From Theristus sp. LFF4_11 (lineage: Eukaryota > Nematoda > Chromadorea > Monhysterida > Xyalidae), in contig JASANC010003919.1 in NCBI GenBank assembly GCA_030248135.1, positions 62,001 through 126,000 of the forward strand: 64,000 nt of DNA, given 5' to 3'. Of this stretch, positions 23,333-34,709 are shown piece after piece. Made by a program: the position numbers and the translations under genes. The notes below the pieces were generated by a model. It made no database searches and was not told where the DNA came from. It saw only the letters and a program-made list of their open reading frames with translations. The stretch's first letter is position 1. Each line of letters opens with the position of its first letter.

Positions 23333-23775
23333 TTGTGATTTCTGAGAAAATTATGCATCACCACAATAAAATCGATTTCTTCGTGAACACGCATTTATGA
23401 CAACTGACAATGGGCAAAACGATAAAGACACACACGGAAAGAAATATGAAAAACGGTATTTGACAATTCATTGACGAATCGCAAACAAATAATGAAAAGC
23501 AGTCACATATCACGAATAGCTTTTAGGCAATCAATTGAAATAACGCTCATTGGTTGAAGCATGAACAGTTCAGCAAATTATTAAAAATTAGTGGTGAAGG
23601 ATGGAGCAAAAAACGGCCAACTTCGTAATACAAAATTGAAACATTGTTTTATAGAACTTATCGCAGGATACACAAGAATTTTTCACATGTACTGCGGTCC
23701 AACAAAACAAAAAACGAATATTTTGTGTCTTCAAAACTTCCATCATGACACCTGCTCACATGAGCTCACGATATC
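23333..23775. other. Convergent spacer between MRPL22 and ZFAND2
   Basis: A/T-rich sequence between two converging genes. Apart from the AATAAA near 23364 I see no feature. Confidence 0.4.
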
Positions 23776-26700
23776 TCACAGTTTCGATTGCGACCGCTTG
23801 ACTGCGGACCAGTGTTGACAGCACTGTAAAAGGCAAAAACTGAATTTATCAACCCTCTGACTTGTCCCTTTCATCCGAGGCTCTAGAAAGAATGTTTGAA
23901 CGTTGTTCAACAACTGTTTAAAAACTGATAAATTGAATGGCAACCGTTGCTGGAATCGGTTGGTGCGTTGCTGTGTCTCTTGGTATTCTTCTTGCTGCAT
24001 TGCCAGTGCCAGCTGTCGATCCCGTTCTTCTTGACTTTGCGCACTAAAATGTGAAAATACAAGCATCTTAAAAAACATAGATGCATCATGAATAGGGTTG
24101 GCACAGGAAAAAAACCGGTTTCTTTTCCGTTTTAAAACCGTTTTTTCAGTTTTTTTCTTGAAAAAATAAAGAACCTTAAAATTTTTCAAACTTCGTGGTC
24201 AAAAATCACAATTCTTCGTTTGATTGATAAAATGTAAAATTATATTTTTGAAAAAACGGTGCAGTGGTTTTGCAAATTGGGTCGGTTGTATGCCCGAAAA
24301 CAACATTTCACGCTGCTCAAAATCACTAATTTTGATGTATTTCCTATTTTGAGTTCAAGATGCCAAGTTCTGGAAAGTTTAGGAGCTGGGAAGCATTCGG
24401 TTTTTTATGGTTTTAAAACGGTTTTAAAACGGAAAAGAAACCGTTTTTTTTCTGGCAATATAAAAAACCGGTTTTTTACCAACCCTAATCATGAATCTTA
24501 GATGAATAACAATATAAATGGACAAAAAAACTGTGATAAACCAGACGACTAACTTTTCTGCCTGCGTGCTGCCATCCGACAGCGACATCTGCAATGCCAT
24601 CGCCAGCGCTTCGTCGTCAAACTGTAAAAAAGTAACAAAATAAAGTAGACAGCTTTCACTGGCCACAACAATAAAAAGCATGAGAAAACAACCATTTGAG
24701 GATTTTCAGCGCTCGCTGTCGCGGCAGCTGGTCCAGCACGCTTCGCAGCAGGTGTGACATTTTTGGTTTCTCGCATCACTGCGGCAGCACTGGAAGAAAC
24801 ACATGGGAACGTTGCCAACATTACTGTCCAAAATCGCGTTCAAATCAAAAGTTCAATGAAGCCTGCCAATACCCAGAATTGGATATGTTTCGACCGGTGC
24901 CTTGGAATCGTTTGCAATCGTGGTCTGCAGCGTGCCGATGAGCAAGACAGAAGTTGAGACGGCAATCAGAGCAAATCACGGGCACAAGCTGACAAGGGAA
25001 TGTGCAAGCTGTTTTAGGGTGAAACATGCACTTTGAATGTGAAACGACTGGCTGCACTTTGCAATTCAATCATGCAACCAAGCCGCACGCCGACACGGAT
25101 TGTCCACGTGCCAGATCGGGCTCGTGTACTATTCCGGCCCGTGGAATTCCGGCCCGCTCATTCCGGCCCGAAGAATTCCGGCCCGGAGAATTTTCGCCAG
25201 CAAGAACAATATTAAACCACACGAAGTGATTTTTGGTAAATAAATTCTTAAGTGATTTTTTATTTTTGTTTAGAACTTGCTTGCAGTGACTTGTTGTAGG
25301 TTCCTAATCCTAAGCCAAGCCTTTTTGATAAGGTAAAAGGGTCACAAATCCTGTTCATGATAAAAAAATTTAAAAATTTAGTTGTAGTTTCTTTTTTTCC
25401 AAAAGGTTTCACTTTCCAAAAAAGCAAACAGGACGAACATCATTGAAAATACACTGTAACATGTGAACATCGATATTTTTATTTTATTATTTCATTACCA
25501 AAATCACTTCGTGTGGTTTAATATTGTTCGTGCTGGCGAAAATTCTCCGGGCCGGAATTCTCCGGGCCGGAATTCTTCGGGCCGGAATGAGCGGGCCGGA
25601 ATTCTTCAGGCCGGAATTCTTCAGGCCGGAATTGTACCCCCCCCCGGCCAGATCGGCACCATAGAACTTGAATGTGAAACGCCGAATGGATGTCCTTTGA
25701 AATTCAAACACACAACCAATCAGCACGCTCGCTGACAGAAAGTGTCAATCTGCGCAAGGGCACGTGCCTCCTTCTTTTTGCAGCCGTTCACATTGCAGCG
25801 GTTCGTGTATATCCGTCGTTTCGCGCGCTCCGAGCAACAGTCAGCGTCCATATGACGCCCGACGACAAAGTCTGGTGATTCACCCTTCGGCACGGGCACC
25901 GGCCGATTGCACAGAGGGCACACAGGCACTTGCACGTTCTGAACAGCAAAAAGTGCACCAAACACGCGAGTCTTATACGCTCGAACGCGAGTCTCCGTTT
26001 GTGGTTTCGAACCACAGACATTCATGACGGTCGACAAAGCAAAACAAACTGACTGACAACATAAGCTTGTGACATTTGCTAGTAGGGTTGTCAAACAAAA
26101 TTAAAAATTAAAAAAACAAAATAAAAAACAAAAATGGTGTTTTTTAATTCAAATTTTTCTCTTCTATGCTCTGAAAACCTCATTATTAGCACAATTTTCG
26201 AAAAGTCCAACAATTTTCTTCGACATTACATTGTAAAAACGTCATCAGTGAATTTTGGACCGTTTTACCAATTGATTTTAGGCATGAAAAGCTTTTGGAA
26301 TAAAGTTTTTGAGCGTCGCAAAGCTTGTCTTAATGTTTCCGATGCAGCCAACGTGACATTTCGCCTCACATTGTGAATTCTGAGCGTCCGAGCTCCAGTT
26401 TGCAGTCCGAGTTGCATATCGATTTGCAAGTGACAAACGACGTCCCCCAACCAACCTCTGAAAAGTGCCGCCATACGGTAGTCATTCGAGAGGCGTTTGC
26501 ACATAAAATGTGTTCTTCCGACTCCCTGATTGATTTGGCTTGGCACAACTTTGATTTTCAAAATTTAAAAAGAAACATCACAATGACGATTTCGCTTTTC
26601 AACAACACTACTTGCCAGCCACAGCTAGACACTGGTTGCAAATGACGGATCAATAATTGACCAAGAAACCTTTTTCGACGCAGACGAACAAGCGTGCGAA

Positions 26701-26903
26701 TCGTAAAACAAATGCTCTCGACAGAAAATGCACTCGCATGCATCACATTTCATGGGCAGGAAATCTGAAAAAACAAGTAAAACGATGTGGTGTCGAACAA
26801 CAAAAACTCCTGGAAGTTTCCGATGGTGAACGTGAACGAATTTACCAAGCTGTCTGCATGTCGAGACTGTGCAGTGCTGTCCAAGATCGGGAAATTCGGC
26901 CAT
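23776..26903 (-). CDS. ZFAND2: AN1-type zinc finger protein with UIMs (AIRAP/AIRAPL)
   Basis: Seven exons, from 26903 downwards: 26903-26846, 26764-26670, 25938-25768, 24988-24873, 24789-24693, 24621-24554 and 24043-23776, 290 residues. Exons 1-2 encode the first AN1 finger (MAEFPDLGQHC, KCDACECIFCREHLFYDSHAC). Exon 3 has VPVCPLCNRPVPV, and exons 3-4 the second AN1 finger (CNVNGCKKKE, CSDCRLNFCLAHRHAADHDC). Ubiquitin-interacting motifs follow: FDDEALAMALQMSLSDG and EERDRQLALAMQQEE. The family links ubiquitinated cargo, p97/VCP and the proteasome, at the ER for the AIRAPL type. Exon 3 fits best if it ends at a GC donor (GAG|GCACGT). The C-terminal 60 residues resemble no paralogue tail and lack the CaaX end of human ZFAND2B. 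Confidence 0.88.
24093..24487. mobile_element. 395-bp hAT-like MITE with AAACCGG motifs
   Basis: It starts TAGGGTTGGCACAGG and ends ACCAACCCTA, with a perfect 8-bp duplication ATCATGAA on both sides (24085-24092 and 24488-24495). AAACCGGTTT motifs lie near both ends. It sits in the last ZFAND2 intron. Fragments of the family are at 657, 15980 and 43425. Confidence 0.85.
25131..25634. repeat. Inverted repeat built from GGCCGGAATTC units
   Basis: The left arm (25131-25237) holds four attccggcccg units and ends acacgaagtgatttttg. The right arm (25493-25634) is its inverse, with six gggccggaattc units and a G/C run at its outer end. About 255 bp of A/T-rich DNA separates the arms. It lies in ZFAND2 intron 3. 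No target duplication is evident. Confidence 0.75.
26083..26610 (+). mobile_element. Older copy of the TAGGGTTGTTAAA element
   Basis: It starts TAGGGTTGTCAAAC and ends TTCAACAACACTA, with a diverged 8-bp duplication (tttgctag / cttgccag). Internal sequence matches the 893-bp element at 12933, with a central deletion. It lies in ZFAND2 intron 2. Confidence 0.75.
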
Positions 26904-27385
26904 TTCTTTCGTCGCTGATGTTTCTTGGAAGTGCCGCGTCGCAAGATGAGACTGAATTCGTGAAGACAATTGGTAAAGGAACAAGTTTAGGACTTTTATC
27001 GTCAACGATGATACCAATAACGATTTACTTAACTTCGAGAAACAACGAGAAATGAGATCAGACCGAAATGACAAATGATAAAAGGAAGTAGCGTAGCTAC
27101 ATGCAGTCATACACAATGCATTCTCATCACGTCATTTTTTTACGCTTTCTTAATTCTTCCTCAAGTTTGTTCGATGTGATGGATGGGAAAAGGGAGCACA
27201 TTTGCTTTGTCATCACATCATAAAACCCAAAACCCAACCAACCCGCCAATGCCTGGCGCTTCTTTTTTAAAACGCACGCGCACGTGGCATCGGCATGCTC
27301 ATGCTCATGATCCACTAGCGCGCGTGCACACGCTCCGGCCCCAACAAAAACTTGTTCAAAACGCAATTGTTCTGACATCTACCTT

Positions 27386-27466
27386 CTTGAAAAGGCTTGG
27401 CTTAGGTTAGGATTAGGTTAGGAATAGGTTTGGCTTAGGATTAGGCTTTAGGATTAAGATTTGAAT
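27386..27466 (+). repeat. Degenerate TTAGGC/TTAGG telomere-like tract
   Basis: The tract runs aggcttggcttaggttagg and so on, with TTAGG spaced every 5-8 bases followed variably by C, T or A. Shorter pieces of the same kind occur at about 27640-27690, 28732-28755 and 14610-14632. Confidence 0.6.
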
Positions 27467-27694
27467 CAAGTCCGTTTTAGCAATGTCCGACAACGCGCGT
27501 GTTTTACCTGAAGCGGATTTTAGAAAAGAAGGGCAGCCATGCCAATGTAATGCGTAACATGATTAAACGGGTAACGGAATGGATTTCCTTACCAGGAGTG
27601 GTCAGGTGCACCTATTTGCTCATGGACCGCACTTCTAAAAAGGCTTGGCTTAGGCTTACGGCTGAACTTGGAATTAGGATTATGTTTAGGCTTA

Positions 27695-28480
27695 CAGTCG
27701 AACTCAATAAAATGTGGAATCAGCTGATTGGTCGGCCGAGGGGAGGCTGCTCACACTCCGCACCCTTCTTTTTTCGTGGATCTGGATTCTATTGAAACGT
27801 GTTTCTTTTGAATGAGTGTGAATTTCCAGCACCCTTTTCATGCTGAAAATAAAAAAACTCAAAGGGTTGGAGAACTGCGAAATTCAGATTTTTTATTCAA
27901 CAGCTCAAAATGCATTTTTTATTGACGACGACGACGACGTCGTCGCTTAATTTTTGAGTGTGAACTGAAAGACAAAAGCCTGAAATGAGTGCGCTGTGTA
28001 GCCAGCTGAAGGGGGTTTCATTCCTAGCTGACCGATCGACATGCGTCCGCAATTAAAAAAATGCGTTCCGACTTTGCGGACGACGACGAAACGACGACGA
28101 CTTTGCTTTCATCTTTCATTTTCACAGTTTTCAAGTTGTTTTTGGCAAGCTGCTGTGTTCATTTACTTGGTGCACGCAGCAAACCATGCACAGCGCACTC
28201 CGTTCAGGCTTTTGTCTTTCAGTTCACACGCAAAAATTAAGCGACGACGTCGTCGTCGTCATCAAACAAAAAATACATTTTAAGCTATTGATTTAAAAAA
28301 ATTCTGAATTTTTCAGTCTCTAACATTTTCAGTTTATTTTTAGCGTGAAAAGGGTGCTGGAAATTCACACTCACACGTTTCAATAAAATCCAGATCCACG
28401 AAAAAAGAAGGGTGCGGAGTGTGAGCAGCCTCCCCTCGGCCGACCAATCAGCTGATTCCACATTTTAGTGAGTTCGACTG
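27695..28480. mobile_element. 786-bp foldback element, long-arm member of the CAGTCGAACTC family
   Basis: Ends are CAGTCGAACTCAATAAAATG and ...GTGAGTTCGACTG, flanked by TA. The two arms are near-perfect inverted repeats of about 300 bp each (27695-28005 and 28170-28480), including a (gac)n/(gtc)n block and a tcagctgattggtcgg block. About 165 bp forms the loop. No protein coding. TA flanks suggest a Tc1/mariner-type mobiliser. Confidence 0.85.
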
Positions 28481-30733
28481 TATGTTTAGGGTTACTTTAG
28501 GACATATTTTGAAAGTTGTAGTTTATTTTAACCGTTAAACACGCGGTTAGTTTCTAGGTAAATGTCTCTTAACGCAATGTCTTCCACCAGGCAAACCGTC
28601 GCAAACTTCGTGATGCATCATTATTAAAACAGCTGCATCTCCAGTTCCGACCCGATGCTCCCCCCCCCTCTATAATACAGGAAAGAAAAAATGCAAAAAC
28701 TAAATTAATCATTGTCACCTTATCAAAAAGGCTTGGCTTAGGATCAGGTTTGGAGAACCTGCAACATAGCAAAATCAAACATAGCTTTTAAAACGGATAT
28801 TTGATAAAATTTCTCCAAATTTTATATCTAAAAAAGTAACGTGTTGATTTTCCATTCGTTTTCGCTCTGGAAAAATTTAAACTCATGTTGGAGTGAAAGA
28901 AGCTTTGGCTTTTTTAACACGGGTGTTTGAAAAACAATCTCTTTTTGTATTTTTACATTTACTTACGCTTCACAGAAAAGCTTGGCTTTGGTAAGAACAA
29001 ACGGGTAGGGTAAGAAAAGCATAAATCATAAAACTCTACATTTTTCATTTATTTTCAATTGCTCTATCAAACCAAAAAGGTTTGGGTTTGATCAATTCAA
29101 ATACGCACGGGTCAATTTACTAGTATAACCACAACAAAAACCGAACAAACCTCTTTGCTTCATGAAGCAAAATTTTTTCAATGACACCTATTGAAACCTT
29201 TATCATATAATGTAATTTTGGATGACTCTCATTTGACGACTTGTAAAATTTAAAAATTTGAATACCTGAAAAAGATGTTATGTACCTGGAGGCGGAAGTT
29301 TGCGGAAGCAGCCATGAAATTTACATAACTGGCAGTTGGTGGCTGGCACATCAAAATTTGAGCTTAAACGGACAAAAAGTGCAGAAGTTATGGCCACATT
29401 CTCTATTGTCGCGCCTTTGTGTAGATTATGAAGATTATTGAAGAAAACTTTTTTGTCACTTGGGCATACTGACATGACAGACAACAAAACTGGTCTGATT
29501 AAACAAAATGAGAACCATCAAAAGTTGTTTTTGCCCCCTTGCTGAATAAATTAAGCACGCAATTGAAATTTAGAAACCAAGAACAAAACAAGAATTTGTC
29601 CGATTTTTTGAATTTTGATTGAAAATGTTGCGAAGCGAAGCGTCCAAATTTTGAAAGTTTCAAACAAAATTTCAATTCCGGATGTTTCTGAAAAAATGTA
29701 CAAAATTTCAGGTCAGGTCATGCAGGACCGAATTCGAGAGCGAGACGTTTTGCCCATTGTAGTTTCCTTGAGACACCGTCTATGACCCATCACCTACCGA
29801 CACTCGTTGCAGCATAGCTTGGTGCCGGGGTCTCTTGGTGTCACTGTTTTGCTGCAACCACACGTATTTTTGCATATGCAACCCACAGTTCAAGTATTAT
29901 CTTTGCGTCGTCAACGATCCACTTGAAGAAACGCACGAACTCAAAATTTTTCATCATCGTGAACAGCGCACAAAAGCATACACAACACGAATTCCACAGA
30001 AAATGAGAACAGACCCGAAAAAGTAGCCACATGTGGAGAGAAAGCTAAAGTCGCTTTCCCATAATGTTGAAAAATAGTTGTAAAAAAGCCGCAGAAAAAA
30101 ATGTTGAGCGCGGATTCGTGTGGGCTGAGGTCGCCAATCTAAAACATTTTTCAGAACCAAATCAAAAAGACGGAAATCATACAGGATTTTTGTGGCTAAC
30201 AAACTTCAAAACTCAGTGCAGCGCGAAATTATTCGGCTGTAATCAGCCCAGACAAAACAGCTTTTGAAGCAACATGATAAACAGCCAGAAGTGTTCGTGA
30301 TGCGAGGATGTATCGCTAAACAACAGAAAATCGACACAAGCATGGCTTGGCTGTGTATGACTGACAAAAAAAAATCACAAATAATGATCTCAATTCTCAC
30401 AAATGTTGATTATCAATAACAAAAAAAACAATATGCAACCGTTGTCATGTTTCAGACAAAAACAAACAAAAACAAAACAATCATCAAACGATTGGTTCTT
30501 TGGGCTAATTCTCAATCTATGACCCCATGCCAAAACCCACAGTAAAATAAAAAAAACAATAAACTGGTGTAACTGATACTCAACAAAACAAAACGGTGAA
30601 AAAAATGAAAACAGCCGACACAAACAAAACAAAGTACCGTCATGCCACTTTGTGAATAAATAACACAATAACAACGTGAAATTTACAGTCGCACCACGGT
30701 ACCGATTCATAAAAAAAACCCAAAATAAGTGTG

Positions 30734-32175
30734 CTAGAATTTTGCGGTCGTATACGTTTCGGGAAACGATATTGAGTGCTGTCCTATTCCTTTTTCGAGT
30801 CTCAAGCAGCCTGCGTTTGGTACGACGTTCCAGTAAAGCTTCAGTGTGACGTTCTTGTGTCCTCTGGAAATAATAAAAAAGGGGTTTGTTGCATTTACTC
30901 GGGTGATTGAAGAAAAGTCAATTTTCAAGCTCCCCCCCCTCCCCCCCCCCGTTCTGGACTCAGAGCAACTCAATAATTTTACGGTGTTGATTAATAATCT
31001 GATTGCCCAAAAATTCTGTGCAAAACAACAGTCGTTTTAATTCTATCTCATGAAAGCTGTTGAAGCACTGTCCATGCCTGGAACTGAAAACATTTGGGAA
31101 CGGAGTATGACTTTGACATCGAGTTTTCAAAATGATGTCGGATTGAATTTGGGCCTAAAATGCAAAGAAATTGTCAAGTTCCTGTGCACAATACGTCAGC
31201 TAACACATAACGTGTGTGTATTCAACTAGCCAACAGCCAACTATCAAAACCGACAATCAAAACACTAACAGCAGTCCGTTGCCGTCATCCCAAAAGTAAT
31301 ACTTTGGAGGCACCGAGTGGATGTCGACGACCGACTGCTCGCCACGCACGATGATCTTGTCCCAAAGCACCACTTGGTTGAATGCCTGCAATGCAACGGA
31401 CACACGTTCACCAAGTCGCAATAAGCAAACCTGGCCACCAGACGGCGGCACCCTTGCTCGCTCAGCTGCCACCAACTCAGTCAGAACCGTCTAATCACAT
31501 GCTTAAGTAGCTGACAGATCAGCTGACTGCAATCGTGTTCATCAAATAACAAATCAACCACTCGCAGCCACTTTCAGAAAAACAGCACTCCGTTGTGTAC
31601 ATTTTTGTCCGTCTCGTACTCGGCAGTCATATAGAGAAACAACTGTTTGACATTCCAATTGAACAACGGCGACACGTCGACGGAGATGTCGAATGTGAAA
31701 TGAGCGAGATCATGATGGGCGCCGGCGGCCACGTAGTCCGGAAAGTTTTTGCTGAAAAAAAAACCATGAACGCTGTCGTGTTTTTGTTTTTTTTTCGGAG
31801 GAAAATAAACAGGGGAAACATTGCAAGCATACAAAATTGTATCCTCCCCTCCAACTCCAAAATGAACTAAAGATATGAGCGCAGAAAGCCCAGTACGCTG
31901 TGATTGCACTTTTATGTTACAATTAGTAACAGCGCTGAGTGCTGCCAGTCTGCCAGCAGTTTGCTGCACTTTCACTGCATGTTGTGTCCCACTACCCACC
32001 AAACGATCTCTAATGCCTGCTTATCCACTGACATTTTAATATTAGCAGCATCGAGCTTCACCGGCAGCGTGTAATCGAGCATCACTGTTGAGAGAAAGGC
32101 CCCAAAAGTGACAGCCGCCAGCACGGACAGCAAAAACGCAACAAGCGCATTCAGACGCGTCAAAAATGAGTGCAT
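30734..32175 (-). CDS. SPCS3: Signal peptidase complex subunit 3
   Basis: Four exons: 32175-32033, 31751-31601, 31385-31270 and 30863-30734, 179 residues against 180 in human, with all phases matching. Residues about 10-34 form the single membrane anchor (NALVAFLLSVLAAVTFGAFLS). The lumenal domain shows FTFDISVDVSPLFNWNVKQL, FNQVVLWDKIIVRG, YYFWDDGNGL, and the conserved end HKNVTLKLYWNVVPNAG ... SFPETY. It is an accessory subunit of the ER signal peptidase that helps build and position the complex. Nothing is missing. Confidence 0.93.
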
Positions 32176-32487
32176 CGCTGCATGAACTGATCAGTGAAGT
32201 CAAACTGATCAATGAAAAATACCAATTTCAAGCTGGCCCTACGTCTGAAAAGAAAACAGCAAATCGTCGTGTTCATGGCATAAAGTTCGTCGTTTTTTCA
32301 CTGTTTCGAATGCGATCAGTTTTGTGGAAAACCATAAATCTAACTGAAATTAGCGGGCTTATGAGTTTTCTCACGCGTTTTTTGTTTGGGCAAACAAATG
32401 ACTTGTGAATGTTTTATCGTTCGAACGAATCTGCTGACACACGATATTTTCGGCAACTCAAAAGCGATCACAAAAATGACAAATTTA

Positions 32488-33127
32488 AGGCCCATGTAGC
32501 CGTCTGGACGTCGACGAATCCAAAAAAAACACATTTGATGTGCAAGCGCCTCCCGAATGACACCCGTGTAACGGAACTTTCTAGATTTTGTTTTGGTGAC
32601 CTCATTCGTCCCTTTTACAAACCGTTACCATGCCTCTTGTTGCGATTTGACCTTCTAAACGCCACTAATTCTTCCAGCTCAAGTGAAAGTCATCGGGCTT
32701 GAAATTCAATCAATTATGATGACGACGCCACCACACGAAACAGCAAGCAAACAAAGTAGCACTTGCAGCCGGTGCAGCTCGGACGCTCAGAATTCACAAT
32801 GTGAGGTGAATTGTCACTTTGGCTGCATCGGAAACATTAAGCCAAGGTTTGCGACGCTGACAAAGTTCATTCCAAAAGTTTTTCAACCCTAAAATCAATC
32901 GTTAAAACGGTCCAAAATCGACCGCTGACAATTTTACTAGGTAATGCCAAAGAAAATTTTTGTTGAACTTTCCAAAAATTTGTGCCACAAACCACAAATG
33001 AGTGTTTCAGAGCATATTAGAGTAAATTTTTTTGAGTTTAAAAAATGGGATTTTTGTTTTTTTAGTTTAGTTTTTTTTAACAACCTTAGTGACGTGCCCA
33101 TGCAAATACAAACAGCTAAACGGGCCT
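32488..33127. mobile_element. Second AGGCCCGTTTAGCC element, interrupted by another transposon
   Basis: Ends AGGCCCATGTAGCCGTC and ...CAGCTAAACGGGCCT are bounded by TTA on both sides (32485-32487 and 33128-33130). Almost all of the interior (about 32515-33090) is a reverse-oriented copy of the TAGGGTTGTTAAA element, ending taacaacctta. The host was therefore a short element hit by a second one. Confidence 0.75.
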
Positions 33128-33435
33128 TTATGCCATGAACATGAATAACTTAATAGCAACAACACATGAAATTAAAAATAACACATTATAGAATTTCCGC
33201 GACCAGTCGCCTCACAGAGATGCAGACGCAACTCTTTTGCCAGATAATCAACGAAACAACCGAAAAATGGCATAACACGTTTATTCACTCAGACTCATAC
33301 TCATCCCATGTTCAACATTGATAACAAACAAATGACCAAAACAACAACGGCGAGTTCTAATGCAATAAGAATCCTTTTCCGAAGAAGTCAAAGTCAAAGC
33401 AACAATAAAAACCCAGCAAACTCAAAAACCTATTT

Positions 33436-34709
33436 TCATGCCACGAGCACGCAGGCGCCACCGACTTTTCGAATTTTTTCTTCAGCTGAATGACTGAAGA
33501 ATTTGGCTTTGACAATCACGGGCTGTTGCGGCAGTTTACCTTTGCCGAGCACTTTGAAGTAGCCCTGAAAAAAAAACTGTGCTGGTGACTGGTGCATTCA
33601 TTGACATTGAGATAATGCAATGACTTACTGCAGCCTTGCTGGTGTGTTGTAGCAAACAAGGCAAGCTGACTACCACACACAAACACAACAGTGACGAACT
33701 AGTCTCTTTAAATTTTGTCTTTTGTCGAAACAGTTCAACTGATTGGAATGCAAAAAGGTGGACCGCAGAAATACGAGTGAACGGCACACATCACGAATGC
33801 AACATGAAAACGGACCGCCTTGACGCAGTCAATCACGGGCGCTTTGTCAGTGCGTTTCATGTACGCCTCTCGCGTCTGCTCAGACACCAACGACCAAAGT
33901 TTGTCGCAGTTCACCGTCGGACAGTAGCGCGGATTTTTTTTCAGATGAAAGTTGCGCATGCCGACCTGAAACGCAGAATGACTCGCTCAGCACGCGACAT
34001 TTATTTTTTTTTATTATATATTTGAAGCACGTCCCCCACCGATTTCGGAAACCCGAAGGTACCAAACTCCGGTGGGATTGGGGAACGGACGGCTCACCAT
34101 CCAGTGGAACCAATACCCTCGCCACGTGAGGGGGACAGCCTCTAAGCCCCGCTCTGTCCTGGGAGCACCAGTGATCTTAGCCCGATTTCGGTTTCGGTGG
34201 CCTGCGGTCGCTATATCCCCGTAGGGCAGCGAATCCGAAAGCTTTAGTTGAAAACCAGAGTAGTTATTAGAGTAGAGAGCTACACTGGCGGCAGTTTGTC
34301 ATCCTCCGTGGGGGATCGAACCCGTCACCTTCTGGGTTGAAGGCGAACGTGCTAACCACCGAGCCACGGAGGCGACATTTTTTCATTTCACTTCACAATT
34401 TTCGTAGAATAACTAAAAGCGGGTTTTTACTTTTTAGAAACGCTGCTCCAACGGGGAACACGTGTTCATTCTAAAATCGGATTCAAAGTGGCAAAACCAA
34501 CAAACAACTGACAATCAAAACATAACACGGCGCACAACACAAACCTTGCCAAAATAGCCAGGGTGGTATTTGTCAAAGTTGATGCGTTGGTGATGCTGTC
34601 CACCAGCGTTTCCCCGGCCACCCGGATGCTTGCGATGTTTTCCGATGCGTCCGTGGCCGTGCGACACGTGACCGCGCAACTTTCGGGTCTTCTTTTTTGT
34701 TGTCGCCAT
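33436..34709 (-). CDS. RPL27A: 60S ribosomal protein uL15 (L27a)
   Basis: Three exons: 34709-34545, 33965-33816 and 33564-33436, 147 residues (human 148). It starts [20 protein letters not shown] with the family [18 protein letters not shown] loop, continues [30 protein letters not shown] and [12 protein letters not shown], and ends [10 protein letters not shown] as in animals. It is a core protein of the cytosolic large ribosomal subunit. Introns fall at phase 0. Intron 1 carries a complete SINE. TTTATT at 33280-33285 (AATAAA on the coding strand) is a likely polyadenylation signal. Confidence 0.96.
34003..34371 (-). mobile_element. Full-length tRNA-derived SINE in RPL27A intron 1
   Basis: On the minus strand it opens with a tRNA-like head (gcctccgtggctcggtggtt ... 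gggttcgatcccc, then the complementary cacggagg), containing box A and box B. A body of about 220 bp follows, then the shared end containing ggtaccttcgggtttcc, and an A-rich tail. A 9-bp duplication GCGACATTT (33994-34002 and 34372-34380, overlapping the head by two bases) flanks it. LINE machinery would have moved it. Insertion is antisense-neutral, in the same orientation as RPL27A. Confidence 0.85.

Larger units (their letters stand above)
26904..30733. other. Long gene-poor interval between ZFAND2 and SPCS3
   Basis: Apart from the telomere-like tracts and the foldback element listed separately, this 3.8 kb is A/T-rich with no frame I can support on either strand. A gaaaaaatgcaaaaact block near 28683 matches one beside the granulin exon. 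Confidence 0.45.
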
